This document shows, one piece after another, positions 33,715 to 42,888 of a stretch of DNA of 64,000 bases. The DNA is from Rhodopseudomonas infernalis. Lineage in GTDB: Bacteria > Pseudomonadota > Alphaproteobacteria > Rhizobiales > Xanthobacteraceae. The stretch is from the NCBI RefSeq assembly GCF_022271405.1, contig NZ_JAJNAL010000002.1, positions 124,001-188,000 of the forward strand. The letters run 5' to 3'. A model generated the notes under the pieces. It was given only the letters and a program-made list of their open reading frames with translations, ran no database searches and had not been told where the DNA came from. Position 1 is the stretch's first letter, and each line of letters opens with the position of its first letter. A program made the position numbers and the translations under genes.

Positions 33715-34470
33715 ATGAAGCAGGGCTTGGCCGTCACCGACACGATTGCGGTGATCGTGCAGGACGGCCCGCGCTACGCGAGCCCATGGCACCGGCACGA
33801 CAGGGCTCAGTTGCTCTATGCCAAGAGCGGCGTGCTGTCGGTGACGACCGCGGATGGGACCTGGGTCGTTCCGCCAAGCCGTGCGGTTTGGCTGCCGGCC
33901 CATCTGGAACACGCCACGGCCAGCCATGCAGGCGTGAGGTTTCGTTCTCTGCTGATCGAGGCGGCCGGCACGCCGGGGCTTCCTGACACGTGCCGCGTCG
34001 TCGAAGTCACGCCGCTGCTACGGGAACTGATCCTCAAGCTCGCCGCGCTCGCCGATCGGGGCGATCGGAAGGACATGGCGGAAGCGGTCAGCCGCGTGCT
34101 GATGATGGAGTTGTCGTTTCTGCCGACGCAGGCGCTCGGACTGCCGCTCCCCAGGCACGCGGGATTGGCTGCGCTGTGCGAGACCATCCGCAAGGACTTG
34201 GCGCGGGATATGGCTGTCGAAGAGGCTGCCAGCCTGCTTCACATGAGCCGCGCCAGCTTCATGCGGCTGTTTCAGCGTGAGACCGGCATGAGCTTCGGCC
34301 GGTGGCGACAGCAGGCTCGGATGCAGCATGCGCTGGTATTGCTGGCCGAAGGCGAGAGCATCGTCGATGTGGCGTTCGGCTGTGGCTACGACAGTCCCAG
34401 CGCTTTTTCAGCCGCCTTCCGCCGCACCCTCGGTCGTAGCCCGAGCACCTATTTTCTCCCTGAACCTTAA
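33715..34470 (+). CDS. AraC-family regulator with cupin sensor domain
   Basis: This 251-residue regulator has an N-terminal cupin domain (WHRHDRAQLLYAKSGVLSV, then WVVPPSRAVWLPAHLEH) and a C-terminal AraC helix-turn-helix (about 150-250: MAVEEAASLLHMSRASFMRL and SIVDVAFGCGYDSPSAFSAA). The ATG at 33715 has GAAAGGA 8 bp upstream; a TTG one codon earlier is possible. It is convergent with the MocR-type gene. Its ligand is unknown. The histidines of the cupin motif (WHRHD) could bind metal or ligand. Confidence 0.9.
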   Translation: MKQGLAVTDTIAVIVQDGPRYASPWHRHDRAQLLYAKSGVLSVTTADGTWVVPPSRAVWLPAHLEHATASHAGVRFRSLLIEAAGTPGLPDTCRVVEVTPLLRELILKLAALADRGDRKDMAEAVSRVLMMELSFLPTQALGLPLPRHAGLAALCETIRKDLARDMAVEEAASLLHMSRASFMRLFQRETGMSFGRWRQQARMQHALVLLAEGESIVDVAFGCGYDSPSAFSAAFRRTLGRSPSTYFLPEP

Positions 34471-34554
34471 CCGGCAAGCTGAATTGGCTCCGGCATTGAG
34501 TAAGCAGCGCCCTGCGATGCTTAAGCATCCAGGTGATAAGTTCAATCGACCCGG

Positions 34555-36045
34555 TCACTCACCTCTCGCCGTCTGCAGCGCGTTCGCCAGCTTTTTGACA
34601 GCACTCGCAAGCTCCGCTGGCGTATAGGCGGCAAAGCCCATCAGGAAGCCGGCCTTGCCGTCACCAGCGGCATGAAGCTCAGATAGTCCCAGCAGTTCAA
34701 CGCCGACGCGGCGTGCGCAGTCGATGGCAGCGCGCTCGGGGATATCGCAAGTCAGCACGCAGGGCATTTGCAGACCGCCGATAGGAACGCGCGGCTCGAC
34801 GAATTCGCAAAGGTGCTTGCGAACGAGGCCCGCCAGCACATCAAGTCTTTCGGCATAGATCCCGCGCATGGTGCGGACATGCGCCCCGAAATGCCCGCCC
34901 TCCATGAACCGCGCCAGCGTCAATTGCGCGATGGATGCGGTGTGGCCGTCGAGCAGCGTGCGCGCGACCGTCATCGGTTTCACCAGTTGCGGCGGCAGCA
35001 CGACATAACCGAGCCGCAAGCCCGGAAACAGGGATTTGGTGAAGGTGCCGATGTAAATGGTCCGATCATGAGGATCGAGACCCTGCACGCAGGCGGTGGG
35101 CTTTCCGGCATAATGGAATTCGCTGTCGTAATCATCCTCGATGATCCACGCCTGATTCCGGGCTGCCCATTCGATCAGCGCCAAACGACGATCCAGCGTC
35201 AGCGTCACGCCGGTCGGAAACTGGTGGGATGGCGTAAGACAGGCAGCTTTCGCGCGACGAGGATCATTGATGATCGACTCGACGACAATGCCCTGCCGAT
35301 CGACACGAACCGGCACGCATTCCAGTCCCGCTGCGTCGAACGCCTTGCGCGCGCCGTAGTAAGCGGGGTCTTCGATGAATATCCTCTCGCCGGGATCGAG
35401 CAGCATAGTCGCGCAGAGCGTCATCGCCTGTTGCGAGCTGGTGAGCACCACGACGCGGTCGGCGGTGGCCCGCGCGCCGCGTTCGAGATTTACATAATCC
35501 GCTATTGCCCGGCGTAGCGGCTCTGCACCTTGAGGATCGCCATGAAGGAGCGCCTGCGTGCCGACTTCCTTGAGCACCTGCCGTTGCAGGCGCTCCCATA
35601 GCGGGAGTGGAAAGCTGCGCGTCTCCGGCACGCCAGGCGCGAACGGGCGCGGCATCAGCATTTCACGCACGCCGCCGCTCCGGAATATCGCGTCGCCACG
35701 CTTGCCAAGATTCGGTGCCGGGTTGCGCAGGAGTGCACCGCGCTTCGAGCGCCGAAGGCCGGGTGCGAACTCGGTCATCTCCGCCACGAAGCTGCCGCTG
35801 CCGACACGCCGCTCGATGAAACCTTCAGCGTGAAGCTGCGCGTAGGCGGACTCGATCGTGTCACGCGAAACACCCAGCGAGGACGCAAGCGCGCGCGAGG
35901 CGGGGAGTGGCTTTCCTGGGCCGAGTGCGCCGTCGAGGATCAGTTGCCGGATCGCCCGCTGGATCCGCGCATGCAGCGGCATCGCCGCATGCGCGGGGTG
36001 GGCGAGCCAAGCCTTCACGGATTCGAGTTGGGAGTGCTTGAACAA
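34555..36045 (-). CDS. MocR/PdxR-type GntR regulator with aminotransferase domain
   Basis: This 496-residue chimeric regulator joins an N-terminal GntR winged helix (about residues 20-90: LPASRALASSLGVSRDTIE) to a fold-type I aminotransferase-like domain (about 130-490). The PLP lysine is in YIGTFTKSLFPGLRLGY and the aspartate in IIEDDYDSEFHY. Members sense PLP or amino-compound adducts. It is divergent, across 107 bp, from a BenE-type transporter gene, which is the natural candidate target. Confidence 0.92.
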   Translation of the reverse strand: MFKHSQLESVKAWLAHPAHAAMPLHARIQRAIRQLILDGALGPGKPLPASRALASSLGVSRDTIESAYAQLHAEGFIERRVGSGSFVAEMTEFAPGLRRSKRGALLRNPAPNLGKRGDAIFRSGGVREMLMPRPFAPGVPETRSFPLPLWERLQRQVLKEVGTQALLHGDPQGAEPLRRAIADYVNLERGARATADRVVVLTSSQQAMTLCATMLLDPGERIFIEDPAYYGARKAFDAAGLECVPVRVDRQGIVVESIINDPRRAKAACLTPSHQFPTGVTLTLDRRLALIEWAARNQAWIIEDDYDSEFHYAGKPTACVQGLDPHDRTIYIGTFTKSLFPGLRLGYVVLPPQLVKPMTVARTLLDGHTASIAQLTLARFMEGGHFGAHVRTMRGIYAERLDVLAGLVRKHLCEFVEPRVPIGGLQMPCVLTCDIPERAAIDCARRVGVELLGLSELHAAGDGKAGFLMGFAAYTPAELASAVKKLANALQTARGE

Positions 36046-36152
36046 ATGGTCTGCACAGCTGGAGACAATTGGCAGGGAATATCAGGCCATTGATCGGCTA
36101 GCTGTCAAGCCGTGTTGCAGCATCGTGCCTGTCTCGGGAGACCTCTCGAACC

Positions 36153-37385
36153 ATGTCGTCCAGCCCATCGTCATCATCCATTCGATTGAATGATCTCACT
36201 CACCCCATCGTCGCGGGCCTGATCTCCGTCATCGTCAACTATGGCGGGACGTTCATTCTTGTGTTTCAGGCCGCTCGGGTCGCGGGCCTCAGCCCGGAAT
36301 TGACGGCGTCCTGGGTTTGGTCGGTCTCGATCGGTGTCGGTCTGACCGGTCTGTTCTTGAGCTGGCGTTATCGCGAGCCGATCATCACGGCCTGGTCGAC
36401 CCCAGCGGCGGCTTTCCTTGTCACGGCACTTGCCACCACGCCTTATGCGGAAGCGGTGGGGGCCTACATCATCTCTGCCGTCGCTTTCGTTCTGCTCGGG
36501 CTTTCGGGATATTTCGAGAAAGTCATCCGGCTGATCCCGCCTGGTATCGCCTCGGGTCTGCTCGCAGGCATATTGCTGCAATTCGGGATCGGAGCGTTTG
36601 GCGGCGCCAGCGTCGACCCTGTTCTTGTCGGCCTGCTGATCGTTGCCTATGTGCTGCTCAAGCGTATTTCGGCGCGATATGCGGTGGTCGGCATATTGGT
36701 ACTCGGTCTGCTGTTTCTGCTCGTGCAGGATCGCGTCGATCTGTCCGGCCTGCAATTGAAGCTCGCCATGCCGGCCTTCACGATGCCGGAGTTCACGCTG
36801 AACGCCACCTTGAGCGTCGCGCTGCCTTTGTTCCTGATCACGCTGACCGGCCAGTATATGCCGGGCATGCTGGTGCTTCGGAATGACGGCTTCAGGACGA
36901 GCGCCAACCCGATTGTGACCGTCACCGGCCTTGGCTCACTCGTCATGGCGCCTTTCGGCTCGCATGCGTTCAACATCGCCGCCATCACAGCCGCCATTGC
37001 CACAGGCCGGGAAGCCCATGAGGACCCGTCCAAGCGCTGGATCGCGGGCATCGCGGCGGGCTGCTTCTATGTGCTGGTCGGTGTGTTCGGTGTGACTCTC
37101 GCAGCGGTGTTCATGGCGCTCCCGGCGACGTTCATCACCACGCTGGCGGGCCTGGCGCTGCTCGGCACCATCGGCGGAAGCCTCGCCGGCGCCATGGCCG
37201 ACCCGGCATCGCGTGAAGCGGCGCTCATCACGTTCCTCGCCTCGGCCGCGAACATCAAGATGCTTGGTGTCGGCGGGGCATTCTGGGGGCTGGTGATCGG
37301 CCTTGTCGCCTACATGGTGTTGAACGGGCGGTTGCCGCGCAAACGGCGGATCGAATCCGCGATCAGCGGGGGCGCGGCCGAGTGA
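36153..37385 (+). CDS. BenE-family benzoate/H+ symporter-like transporter
   Basis: This 410-residue polytopic inner-membrane protein has about 12 hydrophobic segments. BenE features are HPIVAGLISVIVNYGGT, the half-helix region AWSTPAAAFLVTA, and the second repeat TGLGSLVMAPFGSHAFNIAAITAAIA. The family is named for benzoate import, but substrates of most members are untested. Pairing with a PLP-sensing MocR regulator, and no benzoate genes nearby, makes an amino-compound or vitamin substrate possible. Confidence 0.87.
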   Translation: MSSSPSSSSIRLNDLTHPIVAGLISVIVNYGGTFILVFQAARVAGLSPELTASWVWSVSIGVGLTGLFLSWRYREPIITAWSTPAAAFLVTALATTPYAEAVGAYIISAVAFVLLGLSGYFEKVIRLIPPGIASGLLAGILLQFGIGAFGGASVDPVLVGLLIVAYVLLKRISARYAVVGILVLGLLFLLVQDRVDLSGLQLKLAMPAFTMPEFTLNATLSVALPLFLITLTGQYMPGMLVLRNDGFRTSANPIVTVTGLGSLVMAPFGSHAFNIAAITAAIATGREAHEDPSKRWIAGIAAGCFYVLVGVFGVTLAAVFMALPATFITTLAGLALLGTIGGSLAGAMADPASREAALITFLASAANIKMLGVGGAFWGLVIGLVAYMVLNGRLPRKRRIESAISGGAAE

Positions 37386-37822
37386 CCGACCGAAAGCGAC
37401 GGAGGTCAGAGCCGTTCTGCTTGAGGTGGAATCGGGCTTCGATGCGCAGCAAGGCGTAAAACCTCACGGCGAGGAGGCGCGCAGCGCCGTCTCGAACCAT
37501 GCGCCACCGGCACTGTGTGGCCCCATCCTTCGAGACGCCCGGCTTCGCCGGGCTCCTTAGGATGAGGAGTCAGTGCGTCTGGAAAGGCCGGACTGCTTCC
37601 ATCAATCGCTGAAGTGCACGAGCTGGCGCTCGCGCATCGCGCTCGGCTCAGCTTCGGCGGAGAGGGGGGCGAATGTCGCTGGCCTTACTGATCCGGGAGG
37701 CCGGGACTGGTGGGCGCGTCGTTTGCGACGTCCGCGTTGGACGTGGACGCCCATACAGCTTTTGGCGGTGACCGATTCGTCATCTCGGAGATCATCGCGC
37801 GATAGCGTGCGATCGGCGAGGC
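37386..37822. other. Non-coding spacer with a palindromic repeat, before tRNA-Ser
   Basis: This 437-bp stretch between the BenE-like gene and tRNA-Ser has no supported gene. It contains the palindromic repeat at 37524-37567 and a related fragment (GCCGTCTCGAACCATG) about 40 bp before it. A + strand open frame across the right part ends inside the tRNA and is spurious. Confidence 0.55.
37524..37567. repeat. Palindromic intergenic repeat
   Basis: CATCCTTCGAG on the left and AGGATGAGG on the right flank a 7-bp hairpin (GCCCGGC 37537-37543 with GCCGGGC-type partner 37547-37553, loop TTC). The same CATCCTTCGAG / CTCAGGATGA ends recur at 40192-40313 and 48430-48570. It is a REP-like element of the kind common between genes in Rhodopseudomonas and Bradyrhizobium. 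Confidence 0.75.
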
Positions 37823-37916
37823 TGGCGGAGACGGAGGGATTCGAACCCTCGATAGGGCTTTACAACCCTATAACGGTTTAGCAAACCGCCGCCTTCAGCC
37901 ACTCGGCCACGTCTCC
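37823..37916 (-). tRNA. tRNA-Ser (anticodon GCT)
   Basis: The 5' acceptor GGAGACG (37916-37910) pairs with CGTCTCC (37833-37827), then discriminator G and an encoded CCA (37825-37823). The anticodon loop TTGCTAA reads GCT. The large variable arm, with an 8-nt ATAGGGTT/… stem, is typical of serine tRNAs. The T-loop GGTTCGAATCC is present. Confidence 0.97.
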
Positions 37917-38606
37917 AGCTGGCCCGATATGCCCGACGCGCTCGCGAGCCGCAAGCGGGATTCGCGCCCGATAACCGAGACTTCCGGATCGAGCGCCAGT
38001 TTTACCCAACTCGTCCAGTTTTCTCCGTTCTCGACGCAGTATGCAGTCGGAGCCACGCCACCGGCGATGGAACCTCGACCGGCATGCGTTGGTGCACAAT
38101 GGCGCCATATTCCCGTCGGAGCCCGGTTCCATCCGGTTCTCGAGGACTCGATTCTCAGAGGATTCGCCGCGCTCCGGTTGAGATTCGCTCCAAAATCGGC
38201 CCGCTTCGAGCGGTCGGTGAAGCCGTGGCATCTTTGTGGATCGCGGCATCGCGCTGCGCGACCGCGTGATTTTCTCTCATATATTCAGAGGCTTGCGCAG
38301 GTTCCAAATCGATCGCGTAGTGTTATTTGTGCAACACCCCCCTGAAAACGGCGGTACTGCAGCGCTTCCGAGGCGTTCCTTTGTTGCGTGTGCATCACGC
38401 TTAGGTAATTCTCCTGACCGCGACGGAGGGGGGCATCCCGAGGTCGTCCCGTATAGGTGGTTCGCTTAAGTCCCTCGCGTTCAGCGGGTGTGTCCGAAGG
38501 CGCGAAGCGGCTAGGCGGGTTTGATTGGGACAAAGGAACCACCCTGCGGGTGCCATGTGCATCCTGCGGAAGGAACCTTCCCTAGAGAGCAAACTTGGAG
38601 GTTTAC
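37917..38606. promoter_or_regulatory. Long leader and promoter region upstream of the major porin
   Basis: This 690-bp stretch has no supported gene. The left part (to about 38270) has nothing recognisable. The right part shows an AT-richer block near 38270-38340 and a small hairpin (CACCC 38541-38545 with GGGTG 38549-38553, loop TGC) about 55 bp before the porin start. That suggests a structured 5' leader for a highly expressed outer-membrane protein. Confidence 0.5.
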
Positions 38607-40055
38607 ATGAACATGGTTAAGGGCCTTTTCCTCGGCTCCGCGGCGGCTCTGGTCGCGATGAGCGGTGCACAGGCGGCCGATCTTCCGTTGAAGGCCAAAG
38701 CGGTCGAATACGTGAAGGTTTGCTCGATCTACGGCGCCGGCTTCTACTACATCCCGGGCACCGACACCTGCATCAAGCTCGGTGGCTATCTGCGCGCCGA
38801 CGCGACCTTCTTCGGTTCGGGCGCCTATAACTCGCCGGCCTGGAACGGTAACGCTGGTGCCAAGAACCGCCTCGCGAACAACACCATCTTCCGTTCGCGT
38901 CAGGACATCAACATCGACACCCGCACCGCGACCGAATACGGCGTGGTCCGCACCTACTTCGATGCGACCTTCAACTGGACCACTGGTGACGCGATCGCCA
39001 GCGGCTCGCTCGGCGTCTACTACGCGTTCATCCAGTTCGCGGGCTTCACCTTCGGTAAGGCCGTGTCGCAGTTCGATACGCCCTGGACCGGTTACCCGGG
39101 CAACAACACCTCGTTCCTGCTCGGCGGTTACGACGACGTGACCGGCATCAACCAGGTGTCGTACACCGCGCAGTTCGGCAACGGCGTGTCGGCCGCGATC
39201 TCGCTCGAAGATCAGTCGTCCTACCTGCAGTCGGCGCTGTACAACACTGCGACGATCTCGACCCTCGGCTACTCGCAGGGCCTGCTCGGCACCAACTCCT
39301 ACGCCGGCACGCAGATCCCCGACATCGTCGGTCAGATCCGCGTCGACCAGGCTTGGGGCCTCTTCCAGGTGTCGGCCGCCGCTCACCAGGTTCGCGCCAG
39401 CTACTACACCCCCACTCTCGAGACCTCGGGCCACCCGAGCGACACCTGGGGCTACGCGGTGCAGGGCGCCATCTCGCTCAAGAACCTGCCGACCGGCCCC
39501 GGCGACAGCATCAACTTCACGGCCAGCTACTCGAACGGCGCGACCCGTTACGTGCTGGGCGGCGTGACCGGCAACTCGTTCGCCATCTTCGGCAACAGCG
39601 GTGGTGCTTACCAGAGCATCGCGTTCGGTGCCTCGGCTGACGGCGTGTTCAACGGCACCAACAACCTGAACGGCACTGGCATCGAGAAGACCACTGCCTG
39701 GGGCGTCCGTGGTGCGTTCAACCACAACTGGAACCCCTACTGGTCGACCTCGCTGTTCGGCGCCTACACCTCGATCGACTACAACGGCACCGCGACTGCT
39801 CTGATCTGCGGCACCGCTGTGGGCTTCACCTGCAACCCCGACTTCCGCATTGCGCAGGTTGGTACCGTCACCCGCTGGACCCCGGTCAAGAACCTGACCT
39901 TCTCGGGCGAAGTGATGTACACCTACCTCGACCAGAGCAACGCGGGCGCTCTCGCCATCCCGGCGAACGCCGCGATTGCGAAGCCGGCTGCTGCCTACGA
40001 GCTCAAGGACCAGGGCGTTTGGAGCGGCAACCTCCGCGTTCAGCGCGTGTTCTAA
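38607..40055 (+). CDS. Major outer-membrane porin, Porin_2 family
   Basis: This is a trimeric-porin-type beta-barrel of 482 residues. The signal peptide MNMVKGLFLGSAAALVAMSG ends at QAAD (cut near residue 26). The alphaproteobacterial Porin_2 hallmark follows: KAVEYVKVCSIYGAGFYYIPGTD with a CIKLGGYLR strand; two cysteines pair in this segment. The barrel ends in QRVF with a terminal phenylalanine. The ATG at 38607 has GGAGG 7 bp upstream; a TTG 12 bp earlier is rejected. Codon choice appears more uniform (AAC, TAC, TTC) than in neighbours, as in highly expressed genes. A strong terminator follows. Confidence 0.95.
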   Translation: MNMVKGLFLGSAAALVAMSGAQAADLPLKAKAVEYVKVCSIYGAGFYYIPGTDTCIKLGGYLRADATFFGSGAYNSPAWNGNAGAKNRLANNTIFRSRQDINIDTRTATEYGVVRTYFDATFNWTTGDAIASGSLGVYYAFIQFAGFTFGKAVSQFDTPWTGYPGNNTSFLLGGYDDVTGINQVSYTAQFGNGVSAAISLEDQSSYLQSALYNTATISTLGYSQGLLGTNSYAGTQIPDIVGQIRVDQAWGLFQVSAAAHQVRASYYTPTLETSGHPSDTWGYAVQGAISLKNLPTGPGDSINFTASYSNGATRYVLGGVTGNSFAIFGNSGGAYQSIAFGASADGVFNGTNNLNGTGIEKTTAWGVRGAFNHNWNPYWSTSLFGAYTSIDYNGTATALICGTAVGFTCNPDFRIAQVGTVTRWTPVKNLTFSGEVMYTYLDQSNAGALAIPANAAIAKPAAAYELKDQGVWSGNLRVQRVF

Positions 40056-40085
40056 GCCTGATCGTTCCGCAAGGAACGTTCTGCG

Positions 40086-40115
40086 AAACCCCGGCGGGCA
40101 ACCGCCGGGGTTTTT
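40086..40115 (+). terminator. Rho-independent terminator of the porin gene
   Basis: A 9-bp stem (CCCCGGCGG 40089-40097 with CCGCCGGGG 40102-40110) has a GCAA tetraloop and is followed by TTTTT. AAA precedes it, so it is nearly bidirectional. It lies 31 bp after the porin stop and is the clearest terminator in the window. Confidence 0.95.
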
Positions 40116-40191
40116 CGTTATGGGCCGTTGCAACGGCGAGACAGGGAACGGATCCTGCTCGAGCAGTTCTGCTTTTGATCGAATTGCCGCC

Positions 40192-40313
40192 GTCGTCTCG
40201 AGGTGCCCGCTGGGCCCAGCTGCGCGTGGCTACGCGCGCCTCGAAGGATGAGCCGCAAACACCGCGGACCGCATGTTTCGAGGCGCGCTACGCGCGCACC
40301 TCAGCATGACGAG
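40192..40313. repeat. Pair of palindromic intergenic repeats
   Basis: Two REP-like copies stand in tandem between the porin and the transglycosylase gene. The first (about 40192-40252) has inner stems of GC-rich bases and the CTCGAAGGATGAG end. The second (about 40275-40313) has TTTCGAGGCGCGC, a CTAC loop, GCGCGCACCTCAGCATGA. They share ends with the elements at 37524 and 48430. Confidence 0.7.
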
Positions 40314-40379
40314 TCCGCACCAAAGGTGGCGGCGTCGTTTCAATCAATCGATGAAGCGCCTAGCCTCGGGATCGCGGCG

Positions 40380-42626
40380 TTACTCGACTCTCTCGGCGCC
40401 GCGCCGGAGGTCTGCGTCGATCTGCAGGCGACTGCCGCCGCCGAATCGCGAGCGATAGACCTGCAGGTTCTCCATGATCCGCTGCACGTAGTTGCGGGTT
40501 TCGGAAAACGGAATCAGTTCGACCCAGTCCACCGCGTCGACCTTGGGATCGCGCGGATCGCCGTAGCGCTCGACCCATTTCCGCACGCTGCCGCGGCCGG
40601 CATTGTACGCGGCGAACGTCATGATGTAGGAGCCGCGATAATCGTCGAGCAGCCCGCCCAGTTCGGCGGCGCCGAGCGCGACGTTGTAGACAGAATCGGT
40701 CTTCAGGCGCTTCAGATCGTAGCTGCAGCCGTGGCGGCGACAGACATATTGGGCCGCAGGCGACGTCACCTGCATCAGGCCATAGGCCTGCGCCGGCGAG
40801 ACGACGGCGGGATTGAAGCCGCTTTCCTGCCGGGCGATCGCATAAACGATGGCGCGTTCGATCTCCGGGCCGACCGACCGGAACTGCGGAATTCCTGTCA
40901 TCGGATAGGCGTAGTGATCGAAGGGCAGGCCACGGTTCAGCGCCGCCTTGCCGACCAGGAGCAACGCGCGTCCGTCATTGTTGCGCGCGGCGAGTTCGGA
41001 CAGGCCGAGCAGGGCATCGACATCGCCATTGTCGCCGACATCGGCATAGATCGGGATCGCGACGTCGCCTTCGCCGATCGCGTACAGCAGCTGCACCGCG
41101 CGCACGACCTCAAGGCGCTCGACGCCGCGGCCCTGGCTCGACGGCTGGCCGTTGAGATCGAGATGCGGCAGGCCGAGCTTGGCGCGCGCGAGCTGACCGT
41201 AATAGCTGGTGGATTGCGCGGCGGCCGCCGAATAGGCGGCACGGGCGTCCTGCGTGCGGCCGAGGGCCTCGGCGGCTCGGCCTTGCCAGTAACCGGCGCG
41301 CGCCAATGCGGTCGGGTTGGTCGTGTCGGTGCCGATGCGCGCGAAGTGCTGCGCGGCGGTGGCGGGATCGTTGAGAAACCGCAGCGCGATCCAGCCGGCG
41401 GTGAATTCTTGCTCGGTCTTGTAGACTTCTCTGCTCGGTGTCGCGGCGTTACGCGCGACCAGGTAAGCGAGCCGGTAGTCACCGATATCGATCAGCTTGC
41501 GCGCCAGCAGCCGGCGCTCGATCCACCATTCGTCGAGATTATACAGCCGGTTCGGATCGCGCGGCACGGTGAGCATCAGCCGGCCGGCTTCGGCGATCTT
41601 CTCGTCGCGGCGCAGCGTCTGGATCCGCGCGAACATGTAGCCGGGATCGCTGTGGAGTTCGGACGGCACGGCATCGAGTAGCGCCTTGCCTTGCGGCGAC
41701 TTGTTGTCGACGGCGAGCCGCGCCCGGCCAAGCGCGTATTGCGCCGCGCCCAGTCGCTTCGCGGCGCGCAGCCCGGGATCGTTGTCGTTACCGTATAGGA
41801 ACGCGTCCATCCGCGCCTTGTGATCGCCGGGCGTCAGCAGCGCGCCGAACATTTCGATCGCGGTCGTCTCGTTGGCGGCGGACATCGTGTCGTTACGCCA
41901 GGCGTCGCGGATGATCTGCTCGGCGGTGCGACGATCGCCGCGCGCCAGCATCGCACGCGCCAGCGCCAGCTTGCCCTTTGCCGAGAGCGGCGTCTCACCC
42001 TCGAAGTAAGCAAGCACGGCGCTGTCGTCGCGCTTGTCGTCCCACAGCGCCGCTTCTGCGCGGCGGCGGAAGAAGGTCTGCGACGGCCAGCTTGGATTGG
42101 CGCGGGTGAATTCGCGATAGCGCTCGACGCTGACGCCGTTGTACTCCGCCCGAAGGATGATCCACTCGGCGAGCTTGCGCGCCACCGGATCCGAGATGGT
42201 GTCCGCGACCTGCGTGGCGTCCGACGCCTTGCGCTTGCGCACCTGCTCGAGCACGGTTTTGAGCGCCTGGGCATCGGCCTGTGAAGTCTGCGCGGTCGCC
42301 GCGACGGCGGAGCGCGTCGCCGGCTTGCGCGTGACGATCGGCGGGGTCCCCGGCTGCCGGGAAGGCTCGATCGCCGGCGCGGTGGGCGCAGCATTGGCGA
42401 GCCGCGCCGCCGGCTTCGGGATCGACCCGACCGTCGCCGGGTTGGCGGGGGCGGTCTTCGGCACAACACTGCGCGAGATCGGCCGCGGCTTCGGCAGCGG
42501 CACGGACTTCGGCGCCGCCAGCAACTCGGCGGTGAATCCGCCGAGTCCGAGGCTCAGCGCCAGCGTCGCAGTCGAGGCGCGCAGGGCGAGCGCCGTCCAG
42601 CTTTTGATGTGTCGTTGATCACGCAA
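40380..42626 (-). CDS. Soluble lytic murein transglycosylase
   Basis: This periplasmic enzyme cleaves peptidoglycan strands to 1,6-anhydro-muropeptides. The 748-residue protein has a signal peptide (cut near residue 38, LLAAP) and a proline/alanine-rich linker (about 40-125). A long helical superhelix (U/L domain, about 130-560) follows, then the SLT catalytic domain (about 585-730). The catalytic glutamate is in ARQESGFNPAVVSPAQ, followed by AYGLMQVTSPAA and later TFAAYNAGRGSVRKW. It resembles Slt70 of E. coli in layout but is longer because of the linker. Confidence 0.94.
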   Translation of the reverse strand: MRDQRHIKSWTALALRASTATLALSLGLGGFTAELLAAPKSVPLPKPRPISRSVVPKTAPANPATVGSIPKPAARLANAAPTAPAIEPSRQPGTPPIVTRKPATRSAVAATAQTSQADAQALKTVLEQVRKRKASDATQVADTISDPVARKLAEWIILRAEYNGVSVERYREFTRANPSWPSQTFFRRRAEAALWDDKRDDSAVLAYFEGETPLSAKGKLALARAMLARGDRRTAEQIIRDAWRNDTMSAANETTAIEMFGALLTPGDHKARMDAFLYGNDNDPGLRAAKRLGAAQYALGRARLAVDNKSPQGKALLDAVPSELHSDPGYMFARIQTLRRDEKIAEAGRLMLTVPRDPNRLYNLDEWWIERRLLARKLIDIGDYRLAYLVARNAATPSREVYKTEQEFTAGWIALRFLNDPATAAQHFARIGTDTTNPTALARAGYWQGRAAEALGRTQDARAAYSAAAAQSTSYYGQLARAKLGLPHLDLNGQPSSQGRGVERLEVVRAVQLLYAIGEGDVAIPIYADVGDNGDVDALLGLSELAARNNDGRALLLVGKAALNRGLPFDHYAYPMTGIPQFRSVGPEIERAIVYAIARQESGFNPAVVSPAQAYGLMQVTSPAAQYVCRRHGCSYDLKRLKTDSVYNVALGAAELGGLLDDYRGSYIMTFAAYNAGRGSVRKWVERYGDPRDPKVDAVDWVELIPFSETRNYVQRIMENLQVYRSRFGGGSRLQIDADLRRGAERVE

Positions 42627-42888
42627 TCGAGATGTTCCCGGTTAGCGGGCGATTCGCCTGAGTCTGTCAGTATCTTCGGCACAAGTGAACAAATTGGGCT
42701 GTCCCGAAACGTACGAACGATCGCGTTACATCCGATCAGCAGGGCGGAAACACGGCCGTTTGGCTCACTGCTGTGTGACGCAGCCGCGCCGCGCGACGAT
42801 ATGGCTCGCTTTCAGGCCGCGGTCGTTTCGGGTGGCTCAGGGGTGGTTTTTCGGCCATCGTGTCGAAAAAGCCGGGGGCGACGCCAAG

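Noticed and set aside
37573-37881. 102-codon + strand frame before the second tRNA-Ser
   Set aside because: It runs into the tRNA gene and has no domain or ribosome-binding site.
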